From: Membranihabitans maritimus
GTDB taxonomy: Bacteria; Bacteroidota; Bacteroidia; Chitinophagales; Saprospiraceae
Length of the DNA: 64,000 bases
Assembly: GCF_021729145.1 (NCBI RefSeq)
Contig: NZ_JAJSLW010000006.1
Location: 186,001-250,000, forward strand
Direction: 5' to 3'
Part shown: positions 36,525 through 46,111 of the stretch, one piece after another
How the letters are laid out: every line of letters starts with the position of its first letter
Numbering within the stretch: position 1 is the first letter of the stretch
Notes under the pieces: model-generated
The model's database searches: none
What the model saw: the letters and a program-made list of their open reading frames with translations, nothing else
What the model was told of the DNA's origin: nothing
Program-made: the position numbers and the translations under genes

Positions 36525-36532
36525 TACCTTTG
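36525..36532 (+). promoter_or_regulatory. Putative -7 box for pheS-hisS-gatA
   Basis: TACCTTTG matches TAnnTTTG, 34 nt before the pheS ATG, giving a leader of about 28 nt. No strong -33 TTG. Confidence 0.5.
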
Positions 36533-36566
36533 TCAAATTAAAAAGTAATTTATACAGGATTTTAAT

Positions 36567-37601
36567 ATGGATGCTATAAGTCAGTTGGAATCATACCGGG
36601 AAGAAATTGAAAATATTTCGATGGAGACAAGCGAGGAACTAGAGAAATTTCGAATTAAATTTTTAGGGTCAAAAAATCAGCTCAAACCATTATTCTCAGA
36701 AATAAAGAATATTCCACCTAATTCCAGGAAAGAATTTGGTCAACAGATTAATGCCGTTAAAAAGTTGGCAGAAGAAAAATATCAGTCCCTAAAGCTTTCG
36801 TTGGAAAGCTCTGAACAAATAAAAGAAATTAAGAATCTGGATCTTACAAAACCAGGGCCGACAATTAATCTGGGATCCAGACATCCGGTATCATTAGTTA
36901 TGAATCGGATTATTGATATATTTTCCAGAATAGGTTTTTCAATTGCTGAAAATCGTGAAATAGAAGACGAATGGCATAATTTTACGGCTTTAAATACTCC
37001 GGAAAACCATCCGGCCCGTGATATGACTGATACCTATTATATCAAAAATGATTGGACCCACATGCTTCGCTCCCAAACAAGTACGGTTCAGGTTCATGTG
37101 ATGGAAAGTCAACAACCTCCTATTAGAATTATTTCTCCAGGTAGAGTATATCGAAATGAAACGGTATCTGCCCGATCTCACTGCCAGTTTCACCAGGTAG
37201 AGGGGCTTTATATTGACAAAGATGTATCGTTTGTGGATTTAAAAAACACGTTGTTGTACTTCGCCCGGGAAATGTACGGACCAGAAGCAAAGATAAGATT
37301 ACGGCCCTCTTACTTTCCATTTACAGAACCAAGTGCAGAGGTAGACGTATATTGGGGACTGGAAACCGAAGCAGACCACAGGATAACCAAAGGAACGGGA
37401 TGGCTTGAAATAATGGGATGTGGGATGGTTGACCCCAATGTTCTGGAGAACTGTGGAATCGACCCAGATGAATACAGTGGTTTTGCATTCGGAATGGGTA
37501 TCGAAAGGCAAGCTATGCGTATGTATGGAATTACGGATATCAGAATGTTCTTCGAGAATGATATGCGGTTTCTAAATCAATTCAGATCTGTAAGTATATG
37601 A
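36567..37601 (+). CDS. pheS: Phenylalanyl-tRNA synthetase alpha subunit
   Basis: Catalytic subunit of the heterotetrameric enzyme. 344 residues: an N-terminal coiled coil (1-85), then the class II core with RSQTSTVQVHVME (motif 2 region begins), GRVYRNETVSARSHCQFHQVEGLYID, RPSYFPFTEPSAEVDVYW and FAFGMGIERQAMRMYGI (motif 3). pheT is not adjacent. Its stop overlaps the hisS start as ATGA. Confidence 0.97.
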   Translation: MDAISQLESYREEIENISMETSEELEKFRIKFLGSKNQLKPLFSEIKNIPPNSRKEFGQQINAVKKLAEEKYQSLKLSLESSEQIKEIKNLDLTKPGPTINLGSRHPVSLVMNRIIDIFSRIGFSIAENREIEDEWHNFTALNTPENHPARDMTDTYYIKNDWTHMLRSQTSTVQVHVMESQQPPIRIISPGRVYRNETVSARSHCQFHQVEGLYIDKDVSFVDLKNTLLYFAREMYGPEAKIRLRPSYFPFTEPSAEVDVYWGLETEADHRITKGTGWLEIMGCGMVDPNVLENCGIDPDEYSGFAFGMGIERQAMRMYGITDIRMFFENDMRFLNQFRSVSI

Positions 37602-38950
37602 AAGTAAATATACCTAAAGGTACCCGGGATTTCGGGCCACAGGAAATATACAAACGAAAGTATATTTTTAATACTATTAAGAAATACTTCGAACTTTTTG
37701 GATATGTCCCAATCGAGACTCCAGCCATGGAAAACCTTGATACATTAACGGGTAAATATGGTGAAGAAGGCGATCAATTATTGTTTAAAGTACTAAACAA
37801 TGGGGATTTCTTAAAAAAGGTTTCACCGGATATATTAGAAGAAAAAAACAGTCCTAAAGCTGTTAAGCAACTATCCAAACGGGGATTAAAATACGACCTG
37901 ACGATACCATTTGCCCGTTATGTAGTAATGCATAGAAATGAAATAAATATTCCTTTCAAAAGATATCAAATACAACCCGTATGGAGAGCTGACCGGCCTC
38001 AAAAAGGAAGATATCAGGAATTTTATCAATGCGATGCCGATGTAATTGGATCTTCATCATTGCAATACGAAGCGGAATTTGTCCAATTATTCGATAAAGT
38101 TTTCAGGGATTTAGGTATCTCAGTTGATATAAAAATAAATAATAGAAAACTCCTCACAGCTCTATCTATATTAATTAATGAAGAAGAGAATTTAACATCG
38201 ATTACTACTGCTATTGATAAATTAGATAAAATCGGGGAATCAGGAGTAGTCAACATTTTGAAAAAACTGAAATTGCCTGACGCAAAAATTACATCCATCC
38301 TGAAATTTCTGTCCTTTAGAAATTTATCTGATGTTCGGGAATTTTTCAATGATATTGAATTAGGGCAACTTGGAGTAAAAGAATTAGAAGAAATATACAG
38401 CTTCTTGACAAATCAACAACTAACCAATACTTTGACCTTTGATCCGACCTTGGCGAGAGGATTGAATTATTATACCGGTACCATTTTTGAAGTTGCTGCT
38501 AAAAATGTAGAAATGGGAAGTATAGGAGGAGGTGGTAGATATGACGATCTTACGAAAGTTTTTGGAGGTGAAGCCCTCGGGGGTATTGGTATATCTTTTG
38601 GGGCCGAAAGAATTTTCGATGTAATGGAAGAACTCAAATTATTTCCCCCAAAAATAAAATCAGCTCCAGTGTTGATACTCACATTAGACCCCATTTATCA
38701 ACAGCATGGTTATACAATATTAAATACCCTTCGTGATGAAGGAATAAAAGCGGATCTTTATCCAGCAGGTGATAAGATGAAAAAGCAAATGAAATATGCA
38801 AATAATATCAATTGCCAATTCGTAATAATTATTGGAGAAGAAGAGTTTCGAAACCAAAACGCATCTCTAAAAAATATGATTACAGGTGAACAAGTCACCA
38901 TCGACAGAGATGAAATTGTAGAAAAGTTATTAAAACCCGAAAACCATTGA
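37598..38950 (+). CDS. hisS: Histidyl-tRNA synthetase
   Basis: 450 residues. KGTRDFGPQEIYKRKYIF at the start, FARYVVMHRNEINIPFKRYQIQPVWRAD (motif 2), the His-binding signatures GLNYYTGTIFE and GGGRYDDLTKVFGG, GIGISFGAERIFDVM (motif 3) and a C-terminal HGTP anticodon-binding domain. Its 4-nt overlap with pheS and TTGA overlap with gatA make a tightly coupled translation operon. Confidence 0.97.
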   Translation: MKVNIPKGTRDFGPQEIYKRKYIFNTIKKYFELFGYVPIETPAMENLDTLTGKYGEEGDQLLFKVLNNGDFLKKVSPDILEEKNSPKAVKQLSKRGLKYDLTIPFARYVVMHRNEINIPFKRYQIQPVWRADRPQKGRYQEFYQCDADVIGSSSLQYEAEFVQLFDKVFRDLGISVDIKINNRKLLTALSILINEEENLTSITTAIDKLDKIGESGVVNILKKLKLPDAKITSILKFLSFRNLSDVREFFNDIELGQLGVKELEEIYSFLTNQQLTNTLTFDPTLARGLNYYTGTIFEVAAKNVEMGSIGGGGRYDDLTKVFGGEALGGIGISFGAERIFDVMEELKLFPPKIKSAPVLILTLDPIYQQHGYTILNTLRDEGIKADLYPAGDKMKKQMKYANNINCQFVIIIGEEEFRNQNASLKNMITGEQVTIDRDEIVEKLLKPENH

Positions 38951-40353
38951 AGTCCAATACACTACAAAATTTAAGAAGTCAATTATTTGACGGCAATTTA
39001 TCTGTTTGTGAAATCGTAAACTATTACCTGGAACAAATAGACACTCACAGTTCTCTCAATGCATATATTGAAGTATGGAAAGATGAGGCATTACAAAAAG
39101 CCAGCGAATTAGATCATAAAATTACAAATGGTAAAGAAGTAGGGAAGTTGGCAGGTGCGGTATTTTCGGTAAAAGATGTAATTTGTGTAGAAGACAAAAT
39201 TGTAACGGGAGCCTCAAAGATCCTGGATAATTACCGCTCACCGTTCAACGCAACAGTTATTGACAAAATCTTACAGGAGGATGGAATTCTCATTGGCCGT
39301 ACTAACTGTGATGAATTTGCCATGGGGTCTGACAATCGGAATAGTTTTTATGGTCCTGCATTAAATAAACTGGGAGAAGACAAAGTACCAGGGGGGTCAT
39401 CAGGTGGTGCAGCTGTATCTATACAAATTGACAGTTGCTTAGTTGCGCTTGGTAGTGACACCGGTGGTTCGGTTCGTCAACCTGCCGCATTTACGGGGAC
39501 CATTGGTATCAAACCAACTTATGGTCGGTTGTCCAGATATGGATTATTAGCCTACGCATCTTCTTTTGATCAGATCGGATTAATTGGCAACCATCCTGAA
39601 GATTTATTAACGACCCTGAACATAATATCCGGAACAGATATAAATGATGGAACGGTATCCCCAACAGCCAATGAAGCCATATCTGCTACAATTGAGGCAA
39701 AATTAAAATTAGGTATAATGAACTCTGGTTTTGATCATCATTCGATGGATCCGGAGATCAGAACGTTTTCAAAACAATTCATTGAAAAGACTCTCCAAGA
39801 CAAATACACTGTAGAAAATGCTGAGTTCGATTTAATAGATTATGTCATTCCCACATATTACATTTTGACATCAGCTGAAGCCTCGGCTAATTTATCAAGA
39901 TACGATGGCGTACGCTACGGTTACCGCGCAGAAAATGTTAAAAGCCTCAATGAATTATACACCAAATCCCGTACTCAAGGTTTTGGAAAAGAGGTAAAGA
40001 GAAGGATCATAACTGGTACTTATGTCTTATCCAGTGGATATTACGATGCGTACTATAAGAGAGGACAACAAGCTCGAAGAATCCTTGTTAAAAAAATTAA
40101 GAGTTTAATGGAGGAATTTGATGCTATTATTTGCCCGATCACTCCTAAATTTCCTTGGTCAATAGACGAAAAAATTTCTCCAGTAGAACTTTACATGTCT
40201 GATATTTTCTCCGTTCTACCTAATCTTACAGGGTTTCCAGCAATTAGTATCCCTATTGGTACATCCCAAAACGGCTACCCCATTGGAATACAAATTATAT
40301 CCAATTCCTGGGAAGAAGGCAAATTGTTAAAAATTGCTCAAGACGTCTTATAA
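38947..40353 (+). CDS. gatA: Asp-tRNA(Asn)/Glu-tRNA(Gln) amidotransferase subunit A
   Basis: Amidase subunit that releases ammonia from glutamine to correct misacylated Asp/Glu-tRNA. 468 residues with the amidase triad: Lys in GAVFSVKDVICV, cis-Ser in PGGSSGGAAVSI and nucleophile Ser in GSDTGGSVRQPAAFTG. The start is TTG at 38947, overlapping the hisS stop as TTGA, a non-ATG version of the ATGA coupling just upstream. gatB and gatC are not in the window. Confidence 0.94.
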   Translation: MKSNTLQNLRSQLFDGNLSVCEIVNYYLEQIDTHSSLNAYIEVWKDEALQKASELDHKITNGKEVGKLAGAVFSVKDVICVEDKIVTGASKILDNYRSPFNATVIDKILQEDGILIGRTNCDEFAMGSDNRNSFYGPALNKLGEDKVPGGSSGGAAVSIQIDSCLVALGSDTGGSVRQPAAFTGTIGIKPTYGRLSRYGLLAYASSFDQIGLIGNHPEDLLTTLNIISGTDINDGTVSPTANEAISATIEAKLKLGIMNSGFDHHSMDPEIRTFSKQFIEKTLQDKYTVENAEFDLIDYVIPTYYILTSAEASANLSRYDGVRYGYRAENVKSLNELYTKSRTQGFGKEVKRRIITGTYVLSSGYYDAYYKRGQQARRILVKKIKSLMEEFDAIICPITPKFPWSIDEKISPVELYMSDIFSVLPNLTGFPAISIPIGTSQNGYPIGIQIISNSWEEGKLLKIAQDVL

Positions 40354-40546
40354 AAGTATAATTTTTAAAACTGATTACGTTTCTGGTTCGTAAATATTCA
40401 TACATTTGCAACTTGATTTTGGTCCGACCAAAAAGGTATACAAATGAACTATACAAAAAAGTGAGCCATAAATCATATTATAAAATTTTTTAAACTATAT
40501 TTGCTTATAAATTAATATCCTACGATTTATTCACTAAATAGGTATT
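40354..40546. promoter_or_regulatory. Spacer with palindrome and two -7 boxes ahead of the lytic transglycosylase
   Basis: Two exact TAnnTTTG boxes occur on the plus strand: TACATTTG (40401-40408) and TATATTTG (40496-40503, 43 nt before the ATG). Between them is a 17-bp palindrome TTTTGGTC-C-GACCAAAA (40417-40433), placed just after the start site predicted from the first box, as an operator could be. Neither box has a convincing -33 TTG. Confidence 0.45.
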
Positions 40547-41932
40547 ATGAACAAAGGACTGTATTTTTGCTACTTTAGCATACAAATCCTGTTTTTTATA
40601 GGTCAACATACTCAATCTTTCGCGAACACCCCCTTTATTAATAAAGAAGAGGCACTTGAATTAAAGATTCGCAGCGATATCGAGGAAATCAATACTATAA
40701 TCCCGTATTATGAGAAGGATAAAGCCATTGCCATATCCAAACCTTTCTTCTCTGTTTATCCCCAGTATACAGAACATTTATTGGGAAGGGCCATGTTATA
40801 TTTTCCATTCATCGAATCTGCTTTGAAAAAATATAATCTACCGGAAGATCTTAAATATATCCCTTTCTTTGAATCCGGATTCAGGGTTGATGTAGTATCA
40901 TCAGCCGGCGCTGTAGGAATGTGGCAATTTATGAGTGGTACGGGAAAGACTAATGGTCTTTTAATTAATAGTTCAATTGATGAACGCAAGGACTTTATCA
41001 AATCTAGTGAAGCAGCAGCAAAATATTTAAAGTCCCTTTACGATGAATTCCAAAACTGGAGCCTGGTACTTATGGCCTATAACGGCGGGCCGTATCGCTT
41101 AAAAAAGATCCTTCGGGATAATGAAATTGAAGACGTGGAGGCCATTATTCGAAAAATGCCCCGGGAATCTCAAGAATATTTGAGCAAAATGGTAGCGGCC
41201 AAATTGATATTTCAAACCTACCAATCGTATGAATTAATACCCGAAATGCCCTCTGCCAAAGAATTGTATACTAAGCATCATATCGTTTCCAGCCATTTTA
41301 ACCTCAATAATATTGCCAAGGAGTACAATATATCAAAATATGATATTTTAGCATTAAACCCTCATATCAAAAGGAATGCGATCACATTAAATGAAAATTC
41401 GACCATAAGCATTCGAATTCCCATACATGATCGGGATAAACCCGACTCTGCTTTATTCCGAAATATCAAGTATCACTTTGACAATATTGAAGAGTTAAAG
41501 AAGGTAGCTGGTATAATGGGTATTAACCATCGTTTAATGATGTTGATCAATGGATATTATAATAATCAGGAATATTTTTCAGGGGTATTGAATTTCTACG
41601 TACCCAATGAAGATTATTTGAAAATAAGAAAGGTGATTGATCCCATGCCCGCACCGTATATTTTCAAAAATTTAAATCCTATTTCATATAAATGGAAAAG
41701 GACTAACTCGTTCCTGGCAATGAATAATATTGATGAGATAAATATTAAGACAAAAATATACTACCTCAAGCCTAGGGAAACAATGTTGGATGTAGCTCAA
41801 AAATTTGATCTTACATTAGAAGATTTGCTCAGACTTAATCCGTTTCTAAACTTGAAGAAACACCAAAAGATCATTGTACCTACGTCTAAAGAACATATTG
41901 CATCAAGCAATGAATCTAAAATAGTTGGTTAA
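40547..41932 (+). CDS. Membrane-bound lytic transglycosylase (MltD-like) with LysM
   Basis: Cleaves peptidoglycan glycan strands. 461 residues: signal peptide (ending near SFA), SLT/GEWL domain with catalytic Glu in YIPFFESGFRVDVVSSAGAVGMWQF and the AYNGGPYRL block, then a first LysM-like region (NIAKEYNISKYDILALNPHI) and a C-terminal LysM (LDVAQKFDLTLEDLLRLNPFL). This is the MltD architecture of Bacteroidota. It stands alone. Confidence 0.92.
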   Translation: MNKGLYFCYFSIQILFFIGQHTQSFANTPFINKEEALELKIRSDIEEINTIIPYYEKDKAIAISKPFFSVYPQYTEHLLGRAMLYFPFIESALKKYNLPEDLKYIPFFESGFRVDVVSSAGAVGMWQFMSGTGKTNGLLINSSIDERKDFIKSSEAAAKYLKSLYDEFQNWSLVLMAYNGGPYRLKKILRDNEIEDVEAIIRKMPRESQEYLSKMVAAKLIFQTYQSYELIPEMPSAKELYTKHHIVSSHFNLNNIAKEYNISKYDILALNPHIKRNAITLNENSTISIRIPIHDRDKPDSALFRNIKYHFDNIEELKKVAGIMGINHRLMMLINGYYNNQEYFSGVLNFYVPNEDYLKIRKVIDPMPAPYIFKNLNPISYKWKRTNSFLAMNNIDEINIKTKIYYLKPRETMLDVAQKFDLTLEDLLRLNPFLNLKKHQKIIVPTSKEHIASSNESKIVG

Positions 41933-42421
41933 GACAATGAATCCGTATGATACAGTAAGCATTTTCCCATTAGACAAGAGCTCACTTTGAATGTCCTTCA
42001 ATAGGGCATAATTACAATACTTTGCGGGATCGAATAGACTTACAGTTGTATACATCAAGATTACCATATTTATCGCTTTCAAAATTAAGCGACACCTTCA
42101 ATTAATTCAGTAGGTAATACCACAATTTCAAAGCCCCTGGCGAGTTTGTCCAGGCAAAATTGGAGAGGAGTATATGTAAGAATCGGCAACAGTTCGCATT
42201 TAATCCAACCAAGTCTAAACCGCAGGAAAACCTTTTTGCAAAACGGATATACCCAGTAATTATAAAAACCTCACGTAGTGTCCGTTCAAAAGCTTATAAA
42301 AATTCATCATGAATTTTGCGTAGATACTGAATCGATTTCAAAAGAAGGAAAATTCACAGCACAAAAAATGAGATTGTCCGGTCGATTATTATCAGATAAC
42401 TTTTTTGTGGGAATATTGAGA
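41933..42421. other. ~490 bp without a supported gene
   Basis: No frame gives a recognisable product. A 61-codon GTG frame (42278-42463) runs into the hsp20 terminator and is rejected. The palindrome AAAATTCAT-C-ATGAATTTT (42299-42317) is the only structure seen; it has no identified role. Confidence 0.4.
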
Positions 42422-42456
42422 GAAAAAAAAGCTGAGGCCCTAAAAAGAACCTCAGC
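42422..42456 (-). terminator. Intrinsic terminator after hsp20
   Basis: On the minus strand GCTGAGG (42456-42450) pairs with CCTCAGC (42437-42431) around a 12-nt loop, followed by eight T residues. It lies 40 nt after the hsp20 stop. Confidence 0.88.
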
Positions 42457-42495
42457 CATTTAAACAAGCCCTAACCCCATGAACATGTTAGATCT

Positions 42496-42942
42496 TTATT
42501 TAATCGCTATTTTTTTGGGCTCTTCAGGTTGTGCTTCCGGAACTTTAGGTAAAACCAGATTCAGGACACCGTCCTCTAAATTGGCTTCAATACTATCCCT
42601 GTCAACAACATCTCCCAAAATCACAGAGCGATAAAATTTTTCCGTTTTGAATTCTCTAAGTTTAAAATTCTCAGTCTCATTCGTTTCCTCCTTGGAAATA
42701 CTTTTCTCTCCTGAAATTTTCAATGTATCATCCTCTATTTCGATACTAATCTCAGATTTTTTCCAACCAGGAATCAATAATTCAATAGTATAAACATTAT
42801 TATTTTCAATAATGTTCATTGGTGCGCGATTATTTTTATTTGAACTTGCAGGTTTTTCACTCTGTAGGTCACTAAAAAATGCACGGTCCAAATAATTCCA
42901 AAAAGGATCTCTGTTGATGTTTTTTCTAGCAATAACTTTCAT
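42496..42942 (-). CDS. Small heat-shock protein, Hsp20/alpha-crystallin family
   Basis: ATP-independent holdase. 148 residues: an N-terminal arm (DPFWNYLDRAFFSDL), an alpha-crystallin domain (APMNIIENNNVYTIELLIPGWKK through LEDGVLNLVLPK) and the C-terminal I-x-I anchor in KKIAIK. It is a single gene with its own terminator. No heat-shock operator such as a CIRCE repeat was found upstream. Confidence 0.95.
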   Translation of the reverse strand: MKVIARKNINRDPFWNYLDRAFFSDLQSEKPASSNKNNRAPMNIIENNNVYTIELLIPGWKKSEISIEIEDDTLKISGEKSISKEETNETENFKLREFKTEKFYRSVILGDVVDRDSIEANLEDGVLNLVLPKVPEAQPEEPKKIAIK

Positions 42943-43131
42943 AATTCAAGATTTATTTTTTTGTCAAATCATTTGATTAAGTAATTGCAAATTAGAGTCC
43001 ATTATTAAAAAAATGAATTTTTGGCCGAAACCTCCAACAAAAAACAGCCATTTTGTCACTTATTAATCCAATACACTGTCGATTTGACATGAAAATAAAA
43101 ACATTCTTTGAAATCTTTTTAGGAATTTGAA

Positions 43132-43752
43132 CTAATCTACTAATCCCATTTCGACAGCCAGCTTGATTAATTTAGCGGTATTGCTAACTTCAAACTTCCC
43201 CAGAAGGTTTTTGCGATGGCTATTCACAGTCAGAACACTAACAAACAATTTTTCAGCAATTTGTGGATTGGTGAACCCCTTTGCAATCAAATTCAGAACT
43301 TCCTTTTCTCTCGGAGTAAGCATAGGTGCGGGAGGTCTTTCATCGAGATGAATTGAACTGGAATTTGTTGGAACATTCAGGTACATCCCACCATTGTAGA
43401 CTTGTTTAACTCCATTAACGATCTCATCCTTTGTAGAGCTTTTTAATAAATATCCGGAAGCTCCGGCTTCGATCATTTTGTTTATGTAACTCCTTTCTGA
43501 AAAAGTAGTCAATGCTACCGTCAACACTCCCGGAAACTCCTCTTTTATTTTTTTGCACAACTCGATGCCGTTAATATCAGGCAAGTTTATATCGAGGAGA
43601 GCTACATCCGGAAGTTCTTCTTTAATGGCAGCCATTGCCTCAATTGCATTGCTACAAGTGTGTAATATTTTGACTTCATTATTCCCTTCAAGCAAATTCT
43701 GAAGTCCTTCCAGGATTAAGGGGTGATCATCTACAATAAGAATGTTAATCAT
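43132..43752 (-). CDS. NarL/LuxR-type response regulator
   Basis: 206 residues. The receiver domain has VDDHPLI and the phospho-acceptor Asp in VALLDINLPDINGIE (about 54) and Lys in YLLKSS. The C-terminal LuxR helix-turn-helix is LTPREKEVLNLIAKGFTNPQIAEKL. It starts 12 nt after the TPR histidine kinase gene and forms a cognate pair with it. Targets are unknown; the divergent surface-protein cluster is a candidate. Confidence 0.94.
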   Translation of the reverse strand: MINILIVDDHPLILEGLQNLLEGNNEVKILHTCSNAIEAMAAIKEELPDVALLDINLPDINGIELCKKIKEEFPGVLTVALTTFSERSYINKMIEAGASGYLLKSSTKDEIVNGVKQVYNGGMYLNVPTNSSSIHLDERPPAPMLTPREKEVLNLIAKGFTNPQIAEKLFVSVLTVNSHRKNLLGKFEVSNTAKLIKLAVEMGLVD

Positions 43753-43764
43753 ACTGTGGTTTCT

Positions 43765-45759
43765 TTAAATCATAATTTCTACTACTATTACGGTACCCTG
43801 GCCTGGCGAGCTACTGATATCAACATTCCCATTGAGGTAAGCTACTCTATTTCTTATATTCCTTAATCCCATTCCTTCTTCAATTCCTATTTCATTTGTA
43901 TCAAATCCTTCCCCATTATCTTCGATAGAGAGCGTAACTGTATTATCCTCTTTCCTAAGCTGAATAAAAATATCAGAAGCCCTTGCATGTTTCATTGTAT
44001 TATTTATAGCCTCCTGTATTATCCTGTAGAGCGTTATTTCTACAGGTGGCTCCATTCTTTCATATCCATAGGATTGATAATGGATCTGTAAAGGGCTATT
44101 ATCTACTATATCAGTTGTGAAATCTGTCAATGCATCGTCGAGACCAAATTTCACGAGTGCTTCAGGCATCATGTTGTGCGCCACTTTTCTCATTTCCGAT
44201 ATAGCATTATCCAATTGATCCATCGCTTTGGTAAAAGAAATAGCACTTTTACCGCTCAAAATTACATTTCCGTCCATATTATTAAGTGTGTATTTAAGTC
44301 CTGATAATAATCCTCCCAAGCCATCGTGTAAATCCCTCGCCAGGCGGGTCCGCTCTTCTTCCTGCCCTCGAATAACAGATTCCGTAGCCCTGAGTTGTTG
44401 CTCTTGTTTTAACTTTTGCTTTTCCTGTTCGGATATTTTAGCTTTATACCTCCATCGCTTCACTAAAAAATAACTTGCGCCCAATACGAATAATAAGCCT
44501 CCAAATAACCCCGCAATCAGCCATTGATTTTTTTGACGAATCATTGAGAGTTCCATTATTTGTCGATCTTTTTGAGCTGTTTTGTATTTTTCTTCTAATT
44601 CAAGTATTCGAGATTTCATTTCTGCTCCCCGCAATGAATCTGCCATAGAGTTCCCTTTCACATAGAATTTATACGCCTTTTCATATTCTCCTATGGCTGC
44701 CAGGTTTTCCCCGTAATCCATATACATCCCATCCAGGTACATAACCATATTCTCTCCTCCCTCACCCCTTTTGATCGCATCATCCAAAATAGACAAAGCC
44801 TTTTTGGTATCTCCAAAAGCACTATAAGCCAATGCCAGTTCTTTTTCTGCCAGAATTACAGAGAGTTCTGATCCCCAGTTTTTTACAATTTCCAACGCTT
44901 CTTCCCCAATTTCTATAGCCTTAGACCATTCACCTGTCAATCTGTAATTTGATCCCTGCGTAATCAGTGCGGTACCCCAAACACTTTTTAAATTTAATTT
45001 CTGTGCAAGTTCTATAGCCTCTTCCAAGTAATCCACACTCTTTTCGTATTCGTGATTATTATTGTTGGCCAATCCCAAATGATACGTACTTTCCACAATG
45101 AGTAAACTATCCTTAACCTCCCTTGCCGATTTCCTGGCCTTTTGAAAATACTCAATCGCCTGGTTTAATATCTCCTCGTCCATTTCTTTATTCTTGGACA
45201 TATTATTGAAAAAGGCACCAATTATGTAATTAACCCGGGCTACCTTTTCCTTCATTCCCAACTTCTCATATATTTCCAACGCCCTCTGACAAAATTCTAT
45301 TCCCTTTTCGAATTGACCAACATAACTATAAGAGATACCCGTATTGCCCAATTGCTTGGCTAGATATGTACGATCTTCTATTTCTTGTGCTAAATCGATA
45401 CTTTCCAAATTGAGCTTAAGGCCTTCTTCAAATTCACCGTTATAGTTTAAAATATTGGTATACCCGGTATAATAATTGATTATGCCTTCCGAGTAAGAAA
45501 TCTTTTCACTAATCCTGCGAACTTCCCGGAAAATTTGCCCGGCCGAATCAACATCCTTATCCATCATATAATAACCGTATTCGGTCAACATCTCCACTTT
45601 CTCAGGATGATCCTCATTTTTTACAATCTTTTTCCAAAGCGCTTCAGCCTCTATTGAATCCCTTGGAACCTGTCCATGCAAAATTGAGCAACTAACAACT
45701 GTTAAAATCCAAATTAATAAGACTAAAAACCAATTCGAACGGTAAATCATAACCTGCAA
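43765..45759 (-). CDS. TPR-containing histidine kinase (HisKA_3/HATPase)
   Basis: 664 residues. A signal/anchor sequence with VVSCSILHG (possible lipobox), a periplasmic array of about seven TPR repeats (e.g. GQFEKGIEFCQRALEIYEKL), one transmembrane helix (WLIAGLFGGLLFVLGASYFLV, about 413-433), a coiled coil, the HisKA_3 dimerisation motif ARDLHDGLGGLLSGL with the phosphoryl His, and an ATPase with IIQEAINNTMKHA and IEDNGEGFD. This NarX-like type pairs with the LuxR regulator just downstream. The ligand is unknown. Confidence 0.93.
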   Translation of the reverse strand: MQVMIYRSNWFLVLLIWILTVVSCSILHGQVPRDSIEAEALWKKIVKNEDHPEKVEMLTEYGYYMMDKDVDSAGQIFREVRRISEKISYSEGIINYYTGYTNILNYNGEFEEGLKLNLESIDLAQEIEDRTYLAKQLGNTGISYSYVGQFEKGIEFCQRALEIYEKLGMKEKVARVNYIIGAFFNNMSKNKEMDEEILNQAIEYFQKARKSAREVKDSLLIVESTYHLGLANNNNHEYEKSVDYLEEAIELAQKLNLKSVWGTALITQGSNYRLTGEWSKAIEIGEEALEIVKNWGSELSVILAEKELALAYSAFGDTKKALSILDDAIKRGEGGENMVMYLDGMYMDYGENLAAIGEYEKAYKFYVKGNSMADSLRGAEMKSRILELEEKYKTAQKDRQIMELSMIRQKNQWLIAGLFGGLLFVLGASYFLVKRWRYKAKISEQEKQKLKQEQQLRATESVIRGQEEERTRLARDLHDGLGGLLSGLKYTLNNMDGNVILSGKSAISFTKAMDQLDNAISEMRKVAHNMMPEALVKFGLDDALTDFTTDIVDNSPLQIHYQSYGYERMEPPVEITLYRIIQEAINNTMKHARASDIFIQLRKEDNTVTLSIEDNGEGFDTNEIGIEEGMGLRNIRNRVAYLNGNVDISSSPGQGTVIVVEIMI

Positions 45760-46111
45760 TTAATAATCATAAAGGTGATATTTTATTTACTTCTATCCTA
45801 TCCCCCAAAAAGAGGATTTTAAAAACCCTGTTTTTAGGGGATTGTATAAAAATAAAAGGTACGATATCTTTACGATATGATTCGATCAAAGCATCTCAGA
45901 ATGTAATATCTAATAAAATTAGAGTGAAAAAAGGTTTGAAAATAGTCCTGGATATTTAATTCCTATGGACGCAGAAAAGTTATGTCCAAATTTAAAAACA
46001 CCCCAAAGCTAAATTCTCAAACTAAAAACAATAACAATTATGAATATATGCTACCAAATTTCATCTATGGGAATGCAAATATAGATTCCAAAAAATTAAA
46101 ATTAAACACCA
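45760..46111. promoter_or_regulatory. Divergent regulatory spacer between kinase and surface cluster
   Basis: The spacer holds an imperfect 20-bp inverted repeat (45801-45842, arms TCCCCCAAAAAGAGGATTTT and a complement with three mismatches) and an 11-bp-spaced direct repeat TACGATAT (45860-45867 and 45871-45878). These are plausible regulator-binding sites. A 76-codon frame (45982-46212) overlaps the next gene and is a shadow. No exact TAnnTTTG box was found for either direction. Confidence 0.4.

Noticed and set aside
42278-42463. 61-codon GTG frame
   Set aside because: It runs through the hsp20 terminator hairpin and the AAAATTCAT palindrome and has no recognisable content.
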